This document shows positions 45,603 through 53,981 of a DNA stretch of 64,000 nt, one piece after another. Numbering within the stretch: position 1 is the first letter of the stretch; every line of letters begins with the position of its first letter. The stretch comes from Aureispira sp. CCB-QB1 (GTDB taxonomy: Bacteria; Bacteroidota; Bacteroidia; Chitinophagales; Saprospiraceae): assembly GCF_000724545.1 (NCBI RefSeq), contig NZ_JHBV01000046.1, forward strand, positions 1 through 64,000. The letters run 5' to 3'. The notes under the pieces are model-generated. The model saw only the letters and a program-made list of their open reading frames with translations, was not told where the DNA came from and ran no database searches. Made by a program: the position numbers and the translations under genes.

Positions 45603-47102
45603 TCACAATTTTTCTTGGCGAACAAAGCGACCATTGATAAAGTCAAATTTCTGTCCTTTTATGGTAATGGATTCTCCTTCTTGCGTTTTTGCCAAGTCAA
45701 ATATGTCCTGTTTTATCAAATGAATAGAACCATTCGTTGCATGAGCCAAGTTTAAATATTCTTCATTAATAATTTTCTCTTGTTTTCCCCAAAAAGAACT
45801 CCCGCCATCTTCTACACCACATAGTATGATACGAATAGGTACTTTTAATTGGTGCATTAATTCCAAATCACGTATGGGGCTATAATTATCTGCTATCAAA
45901 AAAACTTCATCGTACTTTTTGCGTTTATCTTGTGCCGCCAATAATGCCTCCACATCATTTTCTGGATATTCTCCTCCTCCTCCGTTTCGCATCCCCTTTC
46001 TCATGGTATTAATAATAGTATTAAAATCTTTTATTTGCCCCTGACAAAAATAAAACCCACCTGTTGAACCAATCCTCTTTTGTGAAGTAGATTTGTTATC
46101 ACCGTCATTAAAAAATAAGTATTTTTTATCTTCGTTCTCCATAAAATTTAAAGCATGCCACAAGATTACTTGCTCGGTATAACCATACATAGATCCTGTA
46201 ATATCGGTTACGACAATTTTATGTTTAAACTGCTTTTTTAACCGAAACAAAGGCGCTAGAACTGCTTTATTTTTTTCTTCAAAAAAATGAGGATTTTGCT
46301 TTAATTTTTCTCTATACGTTTGCGCTTTAATTTGCAACATGGCATTCACCCACTCCACACTATCATAGTCTATTGGAATGTAAATATCTTCCTCTGCTAT
46401 TTTGTGTTTGTTGCCCGTTCTAACCAAAGAATCTAAAAAATGAATGGCATCCATATGAACAAGACGAGACAAAGAATCGGCAATGTGCGCCAATCGTTCT
46501 TTTTCTTTAGATCCCATCCAAGTAAAAACAGTTGACATAATCTTATATTCTTTGCCAACATCTAAAGGACGTATCGTTTTGACATTATCATGGTATTTTA
46601 CAGCAATTCTAAATTCAGATACAAAAGGCAGGTAAAAATGCACTTGCCCTTCAGCATTTGTTGTATCTCTAAAAACTTCCCCAGTAGTGGTATATAAAGT
46701 TACGACTTCGTTGGGCAATCGTTGATTGGCAATATTTCTATACGTAAATGTAAAGTAGATAAATCGACGCGTATAGGCTTGATAATTATACGTCACATAA
46801 GGAAACGCATTGATTGTAATCGGTCTCAGACAAGTGTGTTCGCCACAATGAACCGTATATGTCTCATCAAAAGGAACCTTGACTTTCACACGTCCATTAG
46901 AGCCTGTTGTAGTTTCTACCACATGTCCCTTTTTTCCCTTTAACACAACGGGCGCATTGGCATAGGGACTACCGTTGGGATTCATGAGATTCAAGTTGAC
47001 AAAAGAAATCGTGTCCTCTGGACTAAAATTAGGTTGATGTCCTTGTGCATGAGCTGTTGTGAGCTGTAAACACAAGTAGCATAAAAAAAAAGTGCATCGC
47101 AT
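45603..47102 (-). CDS. Exported VWA-domain protein
   Basis: Signal peptide (RCTFFLCYLCLQLTTAHAQ). Residues ~30-200 hold two beta-sandwich, carboxypeptidase-regulatory-like domains (NGSPYANAPVVLKG; NQRLPNEVVTLYTTTGEV). From ~290 a von Willebrand A domain has a MIDAS-type DITGSM, a second acidic loop FFNDGDNKS and GGGGEYPENDVEALLAA, then a strand-rich end. VWA domains mediate metal-dependent protein contacts. Likely periplasmic or on the cell surface; partner unknown. Confidence 0.8.
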   Translation of the reverse strand: MRCTFFLCYLCLQLTTAHAQGHQPNFSPEDTISFVNLNLMNPNGSPYANAPVVLKGKKGHVVETTTGSNGRVKVKVPFDETYTVHCGEHTCLRPITINAFPYVTYNYQAYTRRFIYFTFTYRNIANQRLPNEVVTLYTTTGEVFRDTTNAEGQVHFYLPFVSEFRIAVKYHDNVKTIRPLDVGKEYKIMSTVFTWMGSKEKERLAHIADSLSRLVHMDAIHFLDSLVRTGNKHKIAEEDIYIPIDYDSVEWVNAMLQIKAQTYREKLKQNPHFFEEKNKAVLAPLFRLKKQFKHKIVVTDITGSMYGYTEQVILWHALNFMENEDKKYLFFNDGDNKSTSQKRIGSTGGFYFCQGQIKDFNTIINTMRKGMRNGGGGEYPENDVEALLAAQDKRKKYDEVFLIADNYSPIRDLELMHQLKVPIRIILCGVEDGGSSFWGKQEKIINEEYLNLAHATNGSIHLIKQDIFDLAKTQEGESITIKGQKFDFINGRFVRQEKL

Positions 47103-47153
47103 AGTCGGTCATTTTTAAGAACTTTAATAGCTTTTATTAATAATCCCTAAAAA

Positions 47154-47193
47154 GTCAATTAGTTACACTTTTTCTATAAAATAGTAACTTGAC
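47154..47193 (-). terminator. Possible terminator of the hydrolase gene
   Basis: GTCAATTAGTTAC paired with GTAACTTGAC around an AT loop, with a 2-nt bulge. On the minus strand it is followed by TTTTTAG. About 20 bp past the stop at 47215. Confidence 0.45.
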
Positions 47194-47214
47194 CTGTCGA
47201 TTACTGTAGAGTAT

Positions 47215-48132
47215 CTAAAAATGTGCTGCTATAAAATCTAACGTATGATTGTAATAAGCGGCTCCTCCTGCCGTGTATAAATCCGTGTGTGCTCCTCCTT
47301 TCACAGTATAAAAAGTCTTGTCAGTACTTGCCAAAGCTTCAAACAACTGCTTGCCATATCGAATATGAATATGCTTATCGGCATCGCCATGATTCATCAA
47401 AATAGGTTGTTTTATTTTTTTACAAGCTAGTATGGGTTGAATTTGGTACGGATCAAAATTGGCAATCTGCCCAGCAAGCGTTAAAGCTCGATTAGAAGCA
47501 AAACGTAAACCAATCCCATAACAGTATCGTTTTTGGTACTGATAAACGATTTCTGATAAATCTGTGAATGTACTTTCAATCACGCCAAATTGAATTCTTG
47601 GTTCTATAGCCAATGCCTGCAATGCAACAGCCGCTCCCATAGAACTCGCCCAAATTCCAATAGACGTATTGGGGTCATAATTTAAAATTGCAGCAACGAC
47701 AGCTTGAACATCTTCTTTTTCATGATACCCAAATGTACAATATTTTCCCCCACTTTGTCCATGTGCTCTGGCATCATAAATCATACAGTTGTATCCTGAT
47801 TCGGTCAAACGCTTCGCTATCCCTAAATAATCTTCTTTACAACCTCCTATACCATGCAGCATAATGATTGTTCCTTTTGCAGAATCTTGGTCTGGCAATG
47901 CCAAATAATTGGACAAAATAACACCATCCTTTGTCTCTATCTCCAACACTTCTGTTTTTAGTTGGTAATCTTTAGGGAAGGCACCATAAGAAAATCGCTC
48001 TTGGTGTTCTTCTAAATCAATCTTTTGGGGCATTACAATAGCATAAGGAGCTATAAACTCTACAATAACAATTAGCGCAACCAATGCGACAAGCAATAAA
48101 ATAACTAGCACTTTGTATCCTATTTTTTTCAT
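47215..48132 (-). CDS. Membrane-anchored alpha/beta hydrolase
   Basis: An N-terminal hydrophobic segment (VLVILLLVALVALIVIVEFI) anchors the protein. Hydrolase core: IIMLHGIGG oxyanion loop, YDARAHGQSGG, nucleophile elbow ASSMGA, acid likely in MNHGDADKHI, and His in VKGGAHTDLY. It resembles the BAAT/BEM46-type serine hydrolases (YqkD/FrsA-like). Substrate unknown. ATG at 48132. Confidence 0.8.
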   Translation of the reverse strand: MKKIGYKVLVILLLVALVALIVIVEFIAPYAIVMPQKIDLEEHQERFSYGAFPKDYQLKTEVLEIETKDGVILSNYLALPDQDSAKGTIIMLHGIGGCKEDYLGIAKRLTESGYNCMIYDARAHGQSGGKYCTFGYHEKEDVQAVVAAILNYDPNTSIGIWASSMGAAVALQALAIEPRIQFGVIESTFTDLSEIVYQYQKRYCYGIGLRFASNRALTLAGQIANFDPYQIQPILACKKIKQPILMNHGDADKHIHIRYGKQLFEALASTDKTFYTVKGGAHTDLYTAGGAAYYNHTLDFIAAHF

Positions 48133-48218
48133 GGGAAAAATTCATTAGACAGGATGACGAATAGAGTCGTATTACCAAAAAAGCAAGATTTTTTGAAGGA
48201 CAAGGAAAAGCGCAAACT

Positions 48219-48235
48219 CATAGCTGTAAGCTATG
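48219..48235. other. Hairpin within an unexplained intergenic block
   Basis: CATAGCT-GTA-AGCTATG, a perfect 7-bp stem, in a 277-bp gap that otherwise looks structured: it contains a 59-codon plus-strand frame (48154-48333, ATG to TGA). The base composition is more balanced than in other gaps here. It may be part of a dispersed element; only one copy occurs in this window. Confidence 0.35.
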
Positions 48236-48409
48236 AAGTAGAGCATTTGACGAAGTCAATCCCCAAAAAATGGTTTTGTAGGCATACCATTTCATTCGTG
48301 ATCATGTTTATTAATGGTTTGGATTTTTTGTGATAATAATACGAAATTTTCAAGACTTTAAGTAACTTACCAGCTCTATAAAACCGTATATAAATTATAA
48401 ATTAGCATC

Positions 48410-49642
48410 ATGAAAGAGCAGATTTTAGATCGTTTTCTCCGTTATGTCAAAGTAGATACTCAGTCTGAGTTTGGAGTAGAAAAAATTCCTAGTACAGATA
48501 AACAATTCATCTTAGCCAATCAAATTGTAGAAGAATTAAAAGCCATAGGTTTGAGTGATGTTGAAATTGATGACCATTGTTACATTATGGCTACGCTTCC
48601 TGCCAATACCGACAAGAAAATACCTACAGTTGGTTTTGTTGCCCATATTGACACATCTCCAGATTTCACAGCAACAGGTTGCGCTCCAATTGTTTGGAAC
48701 AATTACGATGGTGGAGACTTGGTATTAAACGAAAAAGAAGATCTTGTTCTTAGAACTTCTGAATTCCCTGAAATGCTCCAATTTAAAGGTCAAACTTTGA
48801 TTACGACTGACGGCATGACACTTCTAGGGGCAGACGACAAAGCTGGTGTAACAGAAATTGTTTCTGCTATGGAATACCTTATTAACCACCCTGAAATCAA
48901 ACACGGGAAAATCCGTATCTGTTTTACTCCTGACGAAGAAGTAGGTCGTGGAGCAGATTTATTTGATGTGGAAAAATTTGGTGCAGAATGGGCGTACACA
49001 ATGGATGGCTCGCTTCCTGGTGAGATTGAATACGAAAATTTTAATGCGGCTTACGCGGCCATTGATATACAGGGAAAAATTGTTCATCCTGGTGCCGCAA
49101 AAGACAAGATGGTCAACTCAATGTATATTGCAGCCGAGCTTATTCAAGCTTTGCCCGCAGAGGAGGTGCCCGAAAAAACAGAAGGTTATGAAGGTTTCTT
49201 CCACCTGCTTTCTGTCAATGGAGATGTAGACAAAACAGAACTCCGTTATATCATTAGAGATCATGACAAAGAAAAATTTGAAGCAAAAAAAGCATTGATG
49301 CAACAAACAGTAGATGCTTTAAATCAAAAATATGACCATCGTCTTTCTTTGAGTTTGAGTGACCAATATTATAATATGGCAGAAAAAGTTCGTCCTGTTA
49401 TGCATATTGTCGACTTAGCAAGAGAAGCCATTAGCAATTTAGGAATGCAACCCATTACTCGTCCTATTCGAGGAGGAACAGATGGTTCCAGATTGTCATT
49501 TATGGGCTTGCCTTGTCCTAATATTTTTGCTGGCGGTCTAAACTTCCACAGTCGTTATGAATATGTTCCTTTAGAATCTATTGTAGCCGCTACAGAGACA
49601 ATTATTGAAATTGCTAAATTAATGGAAAGCCGAGATTGGTAA
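48410..49642 (+). CDS. pepT: Peptidase T (tripeptide aminopeptidase)
   Basis: M20B zinc peptidase. HIDTSPD (first His ligand, near residue 79), GADDKAG (bridging Asp, near 142), DEEVGRG (catalytic Glu and ligand, near 176), the PepT-specific AYTMDGSLPGEIEYENFNA, HPGAAKDKMVNS, and PIRGGTDGS with the final His in NFHSRYE. Length 410 is exactly typical. Releases the N-terminal residue of tripeptides in the cytoplasm. Monocistronic with its own terminator. Confidence 0.95.
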   Translation: MKEQILDRFLRYVKVDTQSEFGVEKIPSTDKQFILANQIVEELKAIGLSDVEIDDHCYIMATLPANTDKKIPTVGFVAHIDTSPDFTATGCAPIVWNNYDGGDLVLNEKEDLVLRTSEFPEMLQFKGQTLITTDGMTLLGADDKAGVTEIVSAMEYLINHPEIKHGKIRICFTPDEEVGRGADLFDVEKFGAEWAYTMDGSLPGEIEYENFNAAYAAIDIQGKIVHPGAAKDKMVNSMYIAAELIQALPAEEVPEKTEGYEGFFHLLSVNGDVDKTELRYIIRDHDKEKFEAKKALMQQTVDALNQKYDHRLSLSLSDQYYNMAEKVRPVMHIVDLAREAISNLGMQPITRPIRGGTDGSRLSFMGLPCPNIFAGGLNFHSRYEYVPLESIVAATETIIEIAKLMESRDW

Positions 49643-49666
49643 TCTTATCAACAAACTTTACTACCT

Positions 49667-49700
49667 ATAAGTCATCTTCTAATTAAAGAGGATGACTTAT
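49667..49700. terminator. Bidirectional terminator between pepT and DUF547 gene
   Basis: ATAAGTCATCTTCT-AATTA-AAGAGGATGACTTAT, a long near-perfect stem, followed on the plus strand by TTTTTTC. Both convergent genes stop within 25 bp of it. Confidence 0.85.
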
Positions 49701-49709
49701 TTTTTCTGA

Positions 49710-50441
49710 CTATTGAGCATTTAAATCCCAATTGTAAGACTTAAATTTCACAACAGCATTATTAGAAATTGTATGATCTGAATATTGTTGAATGTAATTT
49801 ACAAGTTGGCTGTTACCACCAAAATCGGTGGCATACCAATCAAAAATTTTCGAAATTTCTATGGTATCAGTTGTTATGGTGTTATAAGTAGGATTATTAA
49901 TAAAAGCTTTGGTTTGACTGGTATAATATTGTTGAATATTGGATTCTGTCCATGCCTTGTTCAATAAAGGAGGACACGAAGCAGCAGCGCAATTAACTGC
50001 AAAATGCACTTTGGGCTCTCCAAATGCAGCCAATAATTTATTTTTTTCGATTTGATCCAATGTATATGCTTGGCTTCCAACCATTATTTGACGCGTAGTC
50101 CATACCATACCACCATCAATATCTAAAATACTATTCACAGGATGTTCTACCAAAATAGTATATATCGTATAAGCATTGTATAAATTGATCCAATAAGCCA
50201 TCTGTTTGTTATCCGACCAAGTCGTTTCTGGACCATTGGATTTTAACCAGTCAATATATGCCAACAGTTTTGCTTCTTCATTTTTAAACCCCACGTAGTC
50301 AACATTTCCATTTGTATCTACATATTTTGTTAGAAGGGCATCAAATGAAGCGTGACTCTGAGGCTCATTATTTACGATATTTTTATCACAAGCGGTTATT
50401 AACACAACCAACAACAAGAAACCAATCCATAGTTTTTTCAT
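49710..50441 (-). CDS. DUF547 lipoprotein
   Basis: ATG at 50441 begins a lipoprotein signal (KLWIGFLLLVVLITAC). DUF547 pattern: WSDNKQMAYWINLYNAYTIYTIL, then GEPKVHFAVNCAAASCPPLLN and W-TESNIQQYYTSQTKAFIN. The conserved Cys-His arrangement gives the family a papain/transglutaminase-like look, but its reaction is unknown. Envelope-anchored. A TTG three codons upstream (50450) is the weaker start. Confidence 0.85.
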   Translation of the reverse strand: MKKLWIGFLLLVVLITACDKNIVNNEPQSHASFDALLTKYVDTNGNVDYVGFKNEEAKLLAYIDWLKSNGPETTWSDNKQMAYWINLYNAYTIYTILVEHPVNSILDIDGGMVWTTRQIMVGSQAYTLDQIEKNKLLAAFGEPKVHFAVNCAAASCPPLLNKAWTESNIQQYYTSQTKAFINNPTYNTITTDTIEISKIFDWYATDFGGNSQLVNYIQQYSDHTISNNAVVKFKSYNWDLNAQ

Positions 50442-50716
50442 AAACACCAAGCATCTTTATTAAAGAAATAAAAGAAAGTTCTATTGAGACCATTCTTTTT
50501 AGAACCATAGGAAGATAACAAGTTCTTTTTAAGAAAACAGGCTTCTAAGTTTTAAGCAGCTCTTTTTGACAGAAGTATTATAATTCTCAAATAGTTTTGT
50601 GTGTTGTATAAGGAATCCCCCACAAATTAAAGGTATTATACGAGTAGAAATATAAACTCCTAAGGAAAAATCTGCAATTTTTCAGGTTGTCCATAACACA
50701 GTTTTTATTACTTGAT

Positions 50717-51463
50717 TTATTCAGTAAATGATTTACATTCCCATCCATCATAATACCCATTAAAATCTTTAGCTAATTTATATAAACTAGTGGTATAAAT
50801 ATTAACTTCATCATAGTCAACTTTATCAAGCCTTGAAAAAACTATTTCATATCTTAATTTATCCTCTTTATTGAATCTCTTTCTAAGCACTTTAAAGTTA
50901 TCTTTCTTAACAGCTTTCTCAAAGGAACATTGATCTTCTTGCTTTTCAAAATACGCCCAATGACTTACTTCTCTTAATTTCTGAAGAGTATCGCCATGCT
51001 TTTCCATATTGCGCAAAACTCTCCTGTTTTGCATCAATTGATATTGTTCTTCAGATGGCATTAATACCATTAAAAATAAATCCCAATTTTTATCTTCACT
51101 AAAATGATAAGTGCTTGATGGGAAACTTCGAAAAGGTCCTGAAAGTATATTGTCTATCTGGACTTTTTCCTTGAAATAAATGAAAAAATCTCTTGTTCCT
51201 TTTGACGTAATATGTCCCACTTGGATTGCCTTAAATTTTTTCCATAATGTAGGAATAATTTCCTCTTCCAAAATACTTAGCCTGTCAAGATCATCGCTTG
51301 TAGGAAAACCATTCTCTTTTGATGTATACCTTATTGAAATGCACAAAAGGTTTAAATATTTTTTTATAGGAGCTATTTGATGCAATCCAATGTTTACAAA
51401 AATGGACATCGGACCATCTTCATCTTCTTCAAAGTAAAAGTCCCAATTTTCAGGTAATTTCAT
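50717..51463 (-). CDS. DUF695-RraB fusion protein
   Basis: N-terminal ~135 residues fit DUF695 (WDFYFEEDEDGPMSIFVNIGL). The C-terminal ~100 residues fit RraB: MEKHGDTLQKLREVSHWAYF, DQCSFEKAVKKDNFKV, and a terminal FNGYYDGWECK. RraB in gammaproteobacteria inhibits RNase E. Bacteroidota carry this fusion in various contexts, and its role there is not established. It follows the LEA-2-like gene by 44 bp on the same strand. Confidence 0.8.
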   Translation of the reverse strand: MKLPENWDFYFEEDEDGPMSIFVNIGLHQIAPIKKYLNLLCISIRYTSKENGFPTSDDLDRLSILEEEIIPTLWKKFKAIQVGHITSKGTRDFFIYFKEKVQIDNILSGPFRSFPSSTYHFSEDKNWDLFLMVLMPSEEQYQLMQNRRVLRNMEKHGDTLQKLREVSHWAYFEKQEDQCSFEKAVKKDNFKVLRKRFNKEDKLRYEIVFSRLDKVDYDEVNIYTTSLYKLAKDFNGYYDGWECKSFTE

Positions 51464-51507
51464 ATATTAAGGCTTCTTTTTTTAATCACATACAACATCT
51501 AACTATA

Positions 51508-52413
51508 TTAATTCCGTTTCCTATTTTTTTTCTTTTTCTTCTTATTTTCCATAATATCCATTCTTCCCGTATTAGATATATCTAACAAAAGCGTCGAGCC
51601 ATCTTCCTTTACTAAAAGCACATCTGCTACCAAAGTATATTTCCACTTCTTATTGGGATGAAAAATAACATTTAAGGCATCCTTAATGAGTTCCAATTTG
51701 TCAAAATCCATTCTTGTTTCGACCACTGTCGTTTTCATTGGTTCGATCACAATTTGTTTTTTATGGTTCACTTTTCCGACAAACAATTCTTCAAAATCAA
51801 TTTTTCCTTTGATTTCATCAATTACAATCTGATGCAAACTTGGATTTTTAATCGCCAACTGTACATCAAAAACTGCATGGTGCAACTTTAGCTCCCGCTT
51901 TTTCATTTTTAATATCTCAACCTTGATAATCTTCGGTGCCAACGTTTGTTCATTAATTTCCATCTCCAACTCCCGTTTTCCAAAAATAGGCAAATCCAAA
52001 TAGTTTCGAAATACGACTCGTATCGTGGCAGTATCGGTCGGATTCATTTTTGCCAAGGTAGCTTCCAATACTTTTTTATTAATATCGACGGGCACTGTCA
52101 AGACATTTTTATCTCCTTTCTTTTGATAATCTCTATCCACAAAAATAGTTCCCTTAGAAAACTCTGTCTCTCCCATATATACTTTATAAGCCATAGAATC
52201 AATAATAACATCTAAGTAATAATCTGTTGAAATTTCAACATCTAATTTCATAAATATATTGTTCTCTGTTATCTTAGTATGTGCAGTATTAATCTCTATT
52301 TGTACAGGTTGCGTAAGCTCTAACCAGTATTTAGGATTAATAAAAAAAGCAATTACAGCAATTAGCAACAGTGCCAACAACAGCAGCAGCGATTTTTTAA
52401 TAATATTTTTCAT
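51508..52413 (-). CDS. Membrane-anchored LEA-2 (WHy)-like protein
   Basis: N-terminal hydrophobic anchor (LLLLLALLLIAVIAFFINP). Two successive beta-sandwich segments follow (~35-150 and ~165-280), with the LEA-2/WHy feel: alternating hydrophobic strands, AIKNPSLHQIVIDEIKGKID, and ISTDYYLDVIIDSMAYKVYM. The C-terminus is a Lys-rich tail (NKKKKKKNRK). LEA-2 domains occur in envelope proteins of bacteria; function unclear. The assignment is by fold pattern, not a diagnostic motif. Confidence 0.6.
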   Translation of the reverse strand: MKNIIKKSLLLLLALLLIAVIAFFINPKYWLELTQPVQIEINTAHTKITENNIFMKLDVEISTDYYLDVIIDSMAYKVYMGETEFSKGTIFVDRDYQKKGDKNVLTVPVDINKKVLEATLAKMNPTDTATIRVVFRNYLDLPIFGKRELEMEINEQTLAPKIIKVEILKMKKRELKLHHAVFDVQLAIKNPSLHQIVIDEIKGKIDFEELFVGKVNHKKQIVIEPMKTTVVETRMDFDKLELIKDALNVIFHPNKKWKYTLVADVLLVKEDGSTLLLDISNTGRMDIMENKKKKKKNRKRN

Positions 52414-52726
52414 TCAGAAAGATTCGGCTAGAGTATTTTAATATTTGGTTTACATTTTTATAACAAAAAAGAAGTCCATAAAGATGTAAAAAAGTACTAT
52501 TTAATGCCTCAGTTTCTTACTCCATCGACTTTTAAGGAGATATAATGACAACCAACTCTCCCCTAGTTCTAGGAGAAAATTAAATCAATTTTTAGACAAA
52601 AAACAAGGGAACAAAGGAAATATACGATCAAAGTTGGTACTCAAAAATTTTCGATGACCGATAACTCCATACTATATGAATCGTCAAAATACCCTCTAAA
52701 AAAGGACTCAATCTGATGACTTAGAA
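52414..52726. other. Intergenic region before element copy D
   Basis: About 313 bp of AT-rich sequence with no supported gene. Contains ACCAACTCTCCCCTAGTTCTAGGAGAAAA, a small hairpin CTCCCCTAG/CTAGGAGA at ~52556-52575 that could end transcription. Confidence 0.4.
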
Positions 52727-52962
52727 CAATAGTTAGCTGCGCTGCTACTACGTGGTCGTTGAAAAACTTTATTAGTTTAGCTGCGCTGCTACTTCGTGGT
52801 ACTTCGTGAGTGCTGCGCAGTTGATAATCAGCAAGTTGCGCCCTTGTTGCGCCTTACACCAAAGCATTGATTATCAATACCAATATAAATGTATTTTTTT
52901 TATCTTTTTGGTGACTAAGCTTGCGATCTCACGAGCGTAGGGAGCTAATCAACGAACTACTA
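52727..52962. mobile_element. MITE-like element, copy D (236 bp, inverted)
   Basis: Oriented opposite to A-C: begins CAATAGTTAGCTGCGCTGC and ends CAACGAACTACTA. Exact 6-bp flanking direct repeat TTAGAA (52721-52726 and 52963-52968). It contains two copies of the 22-bp AGCTGCGCTGCTACTTCGTGG module, one in the terminus and one between TTTATTAGTTT and ACTTCGTGAG, where copy E has none. It lies 16 bp after the stop of the lipoprotein gene at 52979. Confidence 0.85.
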
Positions 52963-52978
52963 TTAGAAAAAATAAACA

Positions 52979-53875
52979 TTATTCCTTCCTGCCTCGGTAG
53001 GTATAGCGAACAGAAGATGAGTAGCCAATACTAGCATCATTAATAATCTTCGAATACTGTAAAGACAAACTATCATTATGCCAGTAGATGTTTCTAGATA
53101 CCTCACGTCTATAATAAGAGTAAATATACAAAGAAGTGTAATTTTGATAACTATCAAATAAATCTAAAGAAAACCTTTGCTGATCAAAGAAAAAAGAATT
53201 TCCCGAAGTAGTTACTACTACATTTTTGATATATTGTGTGTCTAGGTTATTTGTAAAGTCTTGTTTTCTTACCCATAGTCTATACGTTCCTGTTAAATTG
53301 GCGACATCTCCATGAGGCAAAACGGTCTCGTTTTTTGTCGTTCGAAGTCCATTAAAATCTAATTCAGAGTTAGCACAACCATTGTAAGGACCATAATAAC
53401 AGTCATAATCGTATTCTATAACAATTCGATTATAATTATTACTATACGTCAATTTTAGAATTTTAGTATTACTATAAGAGTTTGGATTGGGGATAACACT
53501 TGCGTCAAAATGAGTTTGCGACAAAGAATCGATTGGAAAGGCATAGTTCAAAACCTTAATCGTGTCATTTTCCACATATACTTTGACCACTTGATCTGCC
53601 TGATTATTAAAGTCGTCTGGTGGCAACATGATTCGACTAGTATAAATTGAACCATAAAAGTTTCCTTCGAAGTGGCTAGTGCTTGACGTAACTGAAGGGA
53701 AAACTGTAAGCGTCTTAGCATCTTGCATTGTTTCTGCAAAACGAATAGTATCTGAAGTAATTGGTGGATCAACAACAACAGTTCCCACCTCTTTGATTGT
53801 TTCTTTTTGGCAAGCAGTAAAAAACAACGTAGTTATTAGGGATAGGTAGCATACAAAATTTGTCTTAGTTAACAT
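52979..53875 (-). CDS. Hypothetical lipoprotein, 298 aa
   Basis: Lipoprotein signal (CYLSLITTLFFTAC, lipobox F-T-A-C). The mature part is Tyr-, Asn- and Ser-rich beta structure (KILKLTYSNNYNRIVIEYDY, YIYSYYRREVSRNIYWHNDS), with four Cys including YDCYYGPYNGC. No recognised family. Typical of Bacteroidota-specific envelope lipoproteins; function unknown. Confidence 0.7.
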   Translation of the reverse strand: MLTKTNFVCYLSLITTLFFTACQKETIKEVGTVVVDPPITSDTIRFAETMQDAKTLTVFPSVTSSTSHFEGNFYGSIYTSRIMLPPDDFNNQADQVVKVYVENDTIKVLNYAFPIDSLSQTHFDASVIPNPNSYSNTKILKLTYSNNYNRIVIEYDYDCYYGPYNGCANSELDFNGLRTTKNETVLPHGDVANLTGTYRLWVRKQDFTNNLDTQYIKNVVVTTSGNSFFFDQQRFSLDLFDSYQNYTSLYIYSYYRREVSRNIYWHNDSLSLQYSKIINDASIGYSSSVRYTYRGRKE

Positions 53876-53909
53876 AATCTTTTTTTTGAGGTAGTGTGGG
53901 GATAAAAAA

Positions 53910-53951
53910 CAGCGAACTACACTAAAGACGAATGCTTAGCATAGTTCGTTG
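53910..53951. other. Hairpin with element-terminus-like arms
   Basis: CAGCGAACTA and TAGTTCGTTG form a 10-bp stem with one G-T pair and a 22-base loop. The arms equal the mobile-element terminus CGTTGA-like sequence in inverted, inward orientation. It lies between the S9 peptidase stop and the lipoprotein start. Either a relic of an element or a terminator. Confidence 0.45.
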
Positions 53952-53981
53952 TAATAACTTCAGTTATTTTTTTATACCCCC

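Noticed and set aside
48154-48333. 59-codon frame as an annotated protein gene
   Set aside because: No promoter, ribosome-binding site or recognisable domain; reported only as a finding.
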